DNA of 42,467 nt from positions 1 through 42,467 of the forward strand of contig JAISLQ010000003.1 in assembly GCA_031290885.1 (NCBI GenBank), given 5' to 3'. Below, one piece after another: positions 42,115 through 42,467 of the stretch (position 1 is the stretch's first letter; every line of letters starts with the position of its first letter). Source of the DNA: Acidaminococcales bacterium. Its GTDB lineage: Bacteria; Bacillota; Negativicutes; Acidaminococcales; JAISLQ01. Position numbers and translations under genes: made by a program. Under the pieces are notes generated by a model. The model was not told where the DNA came from. It saw nothing but the letters and a program-made list of their open reading frames with translations, and ran no database searches.

Positions 42115-42467
42115 GCATTTTGTGTTTATTTGCATGAAATCAATTTTCAAAGTTCGCGCAAATGCCAAGCGGTAAAGTTTCAAGAGAAGATGAAATTGGA
42201 TCGGAAGAAACCGCAAAGTGAAGGCCGAACGAACAAGCGGCCCGGCAAGGCCCGCAAAATGCCGGCAGGCTTTGCGCAAGCGGGAAGGCATGATTGCCCA
42301 TCGCGGCGCTGTACGGCAGGCTTTGCGCAAGCCTTGGAACGGGTGCGGGAGGTCGATGCGTGGATGTTCTTCAAGTGGTTCTTCAAGACGTGGGTGGCGG
42401 CGGAGACCGCCTCCTGTCGCGATGGAGTCAGACGGCGGAGCCAACTTTTCAACGCCTGCAATGCCGG
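42115..42467. other. Unassigned region upstream of serA with direct repeats
   Basis: No recognisable gene. Two short open frames on the minus strand are basic or low-complexity and have no family signature. A 19-bp direct repeat CGGCAGGCTTTGCGCAAGC occurs at 42263-42281 and 42314-42332, each copy holding a small inverted pair (GCTT/AAGC). A stretch at 42233-42266 resembles the core of repeats A and B. A GGCGG/CCGCC hairpin lies near 42390. It may be a cluster of intergenic repeats, or the edge of a gene cut by the window. Confidence 0.45.

Noticed and set aside
42085-42461. Two overlapping short minus-strand frames near the right edge
   Set aside because: The longer one ends inside the serA promoter; both are low-complexity over the direct repeats and match no family I know.

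Overview
This looks like chromosomal DNA of a Bacillota (Firmicutes). The gene order dprA-topA-trmFO-xerC-codY-flgB-flgC-fliE-fliF-fliG-fliH-fliI-fliJ, the combination of FliM with a CheC-type FliY, a CodY repressor, a T-box leader and Shine-Dalgarno-driven TTG/GTG starts all point there. The protein flavour (FlbD, the TIGR02530-type flagellar operon protein, a MotE-like protein and a lytic transglycosylase inside the flagellar cluster) suggests Negativicutes, but that is an impression and not a test. No phage, IS, CRISPR, rRNA or tRNA gene was recognised.

Layout. Positions 1-18,070 (minus strand) are a long flagellar basal body, hook and export operon read right to left: flgB, flgC, fliE, fliF, fliG, fliH, fliI, fliJ, a lytic transglycosylase, a MotE-like protein, fliK, flgD, a TIGR02530-type protein, flgE, flbD, fliL, fliM, fliY, cheY, fliO and fliP (cut by the window edge). 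It has a sigma-A-like promoter in front of flgB. A very stable hairpin follows flgE, and a strong second sigma-A-like promoter precedes fliL, so the operon probably works as at least two transcription units. Positions 18,075-24,842 (minus) hold codY, xerC, trmFO, topA and dprA: DNA uptake and topology, tRNA methylation, dimer resolution and nutrient sensing. HslV and HslU, which often sit between xerC and codY, are absent.

Positions 24,923-32,807 are mixed: an MGDG-synthase-type glycosyltransferase (-), a nicotinate phosphoribosyltransferase (+), a radical SAM protein with a shortened cobalamin-binding region (-), threonine synthase (-) and glutamine-dependent NAD synthetase (+). The two plus-strand genes belong to NAD salvage and synthesis. 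Positions 32,825-39,951 (minus) hold greA-lysS, then a FIST sensor protein with a hybrid histidine kinase, an 80-residue orphan protein and a CYTH/CHAD-like protein. Positions 40,212-42,114 hold serA behind a T-box riboswitch whose specifier (UCC) and acceptor-pairing bases (UGGC) both fit tRNA-Ser.

No single entirely new system stands out. The best leads are an apparent dispersed intergenic repeat (two clear copies and one doubtful), hairpins bracketing flgE, palindromes over the -10 boxes of the xerC-codY and flgB promoters, the FIST/hybrid-kinase pair without a separate regulator, and the radical SAM protein with a gutted B12 domain.
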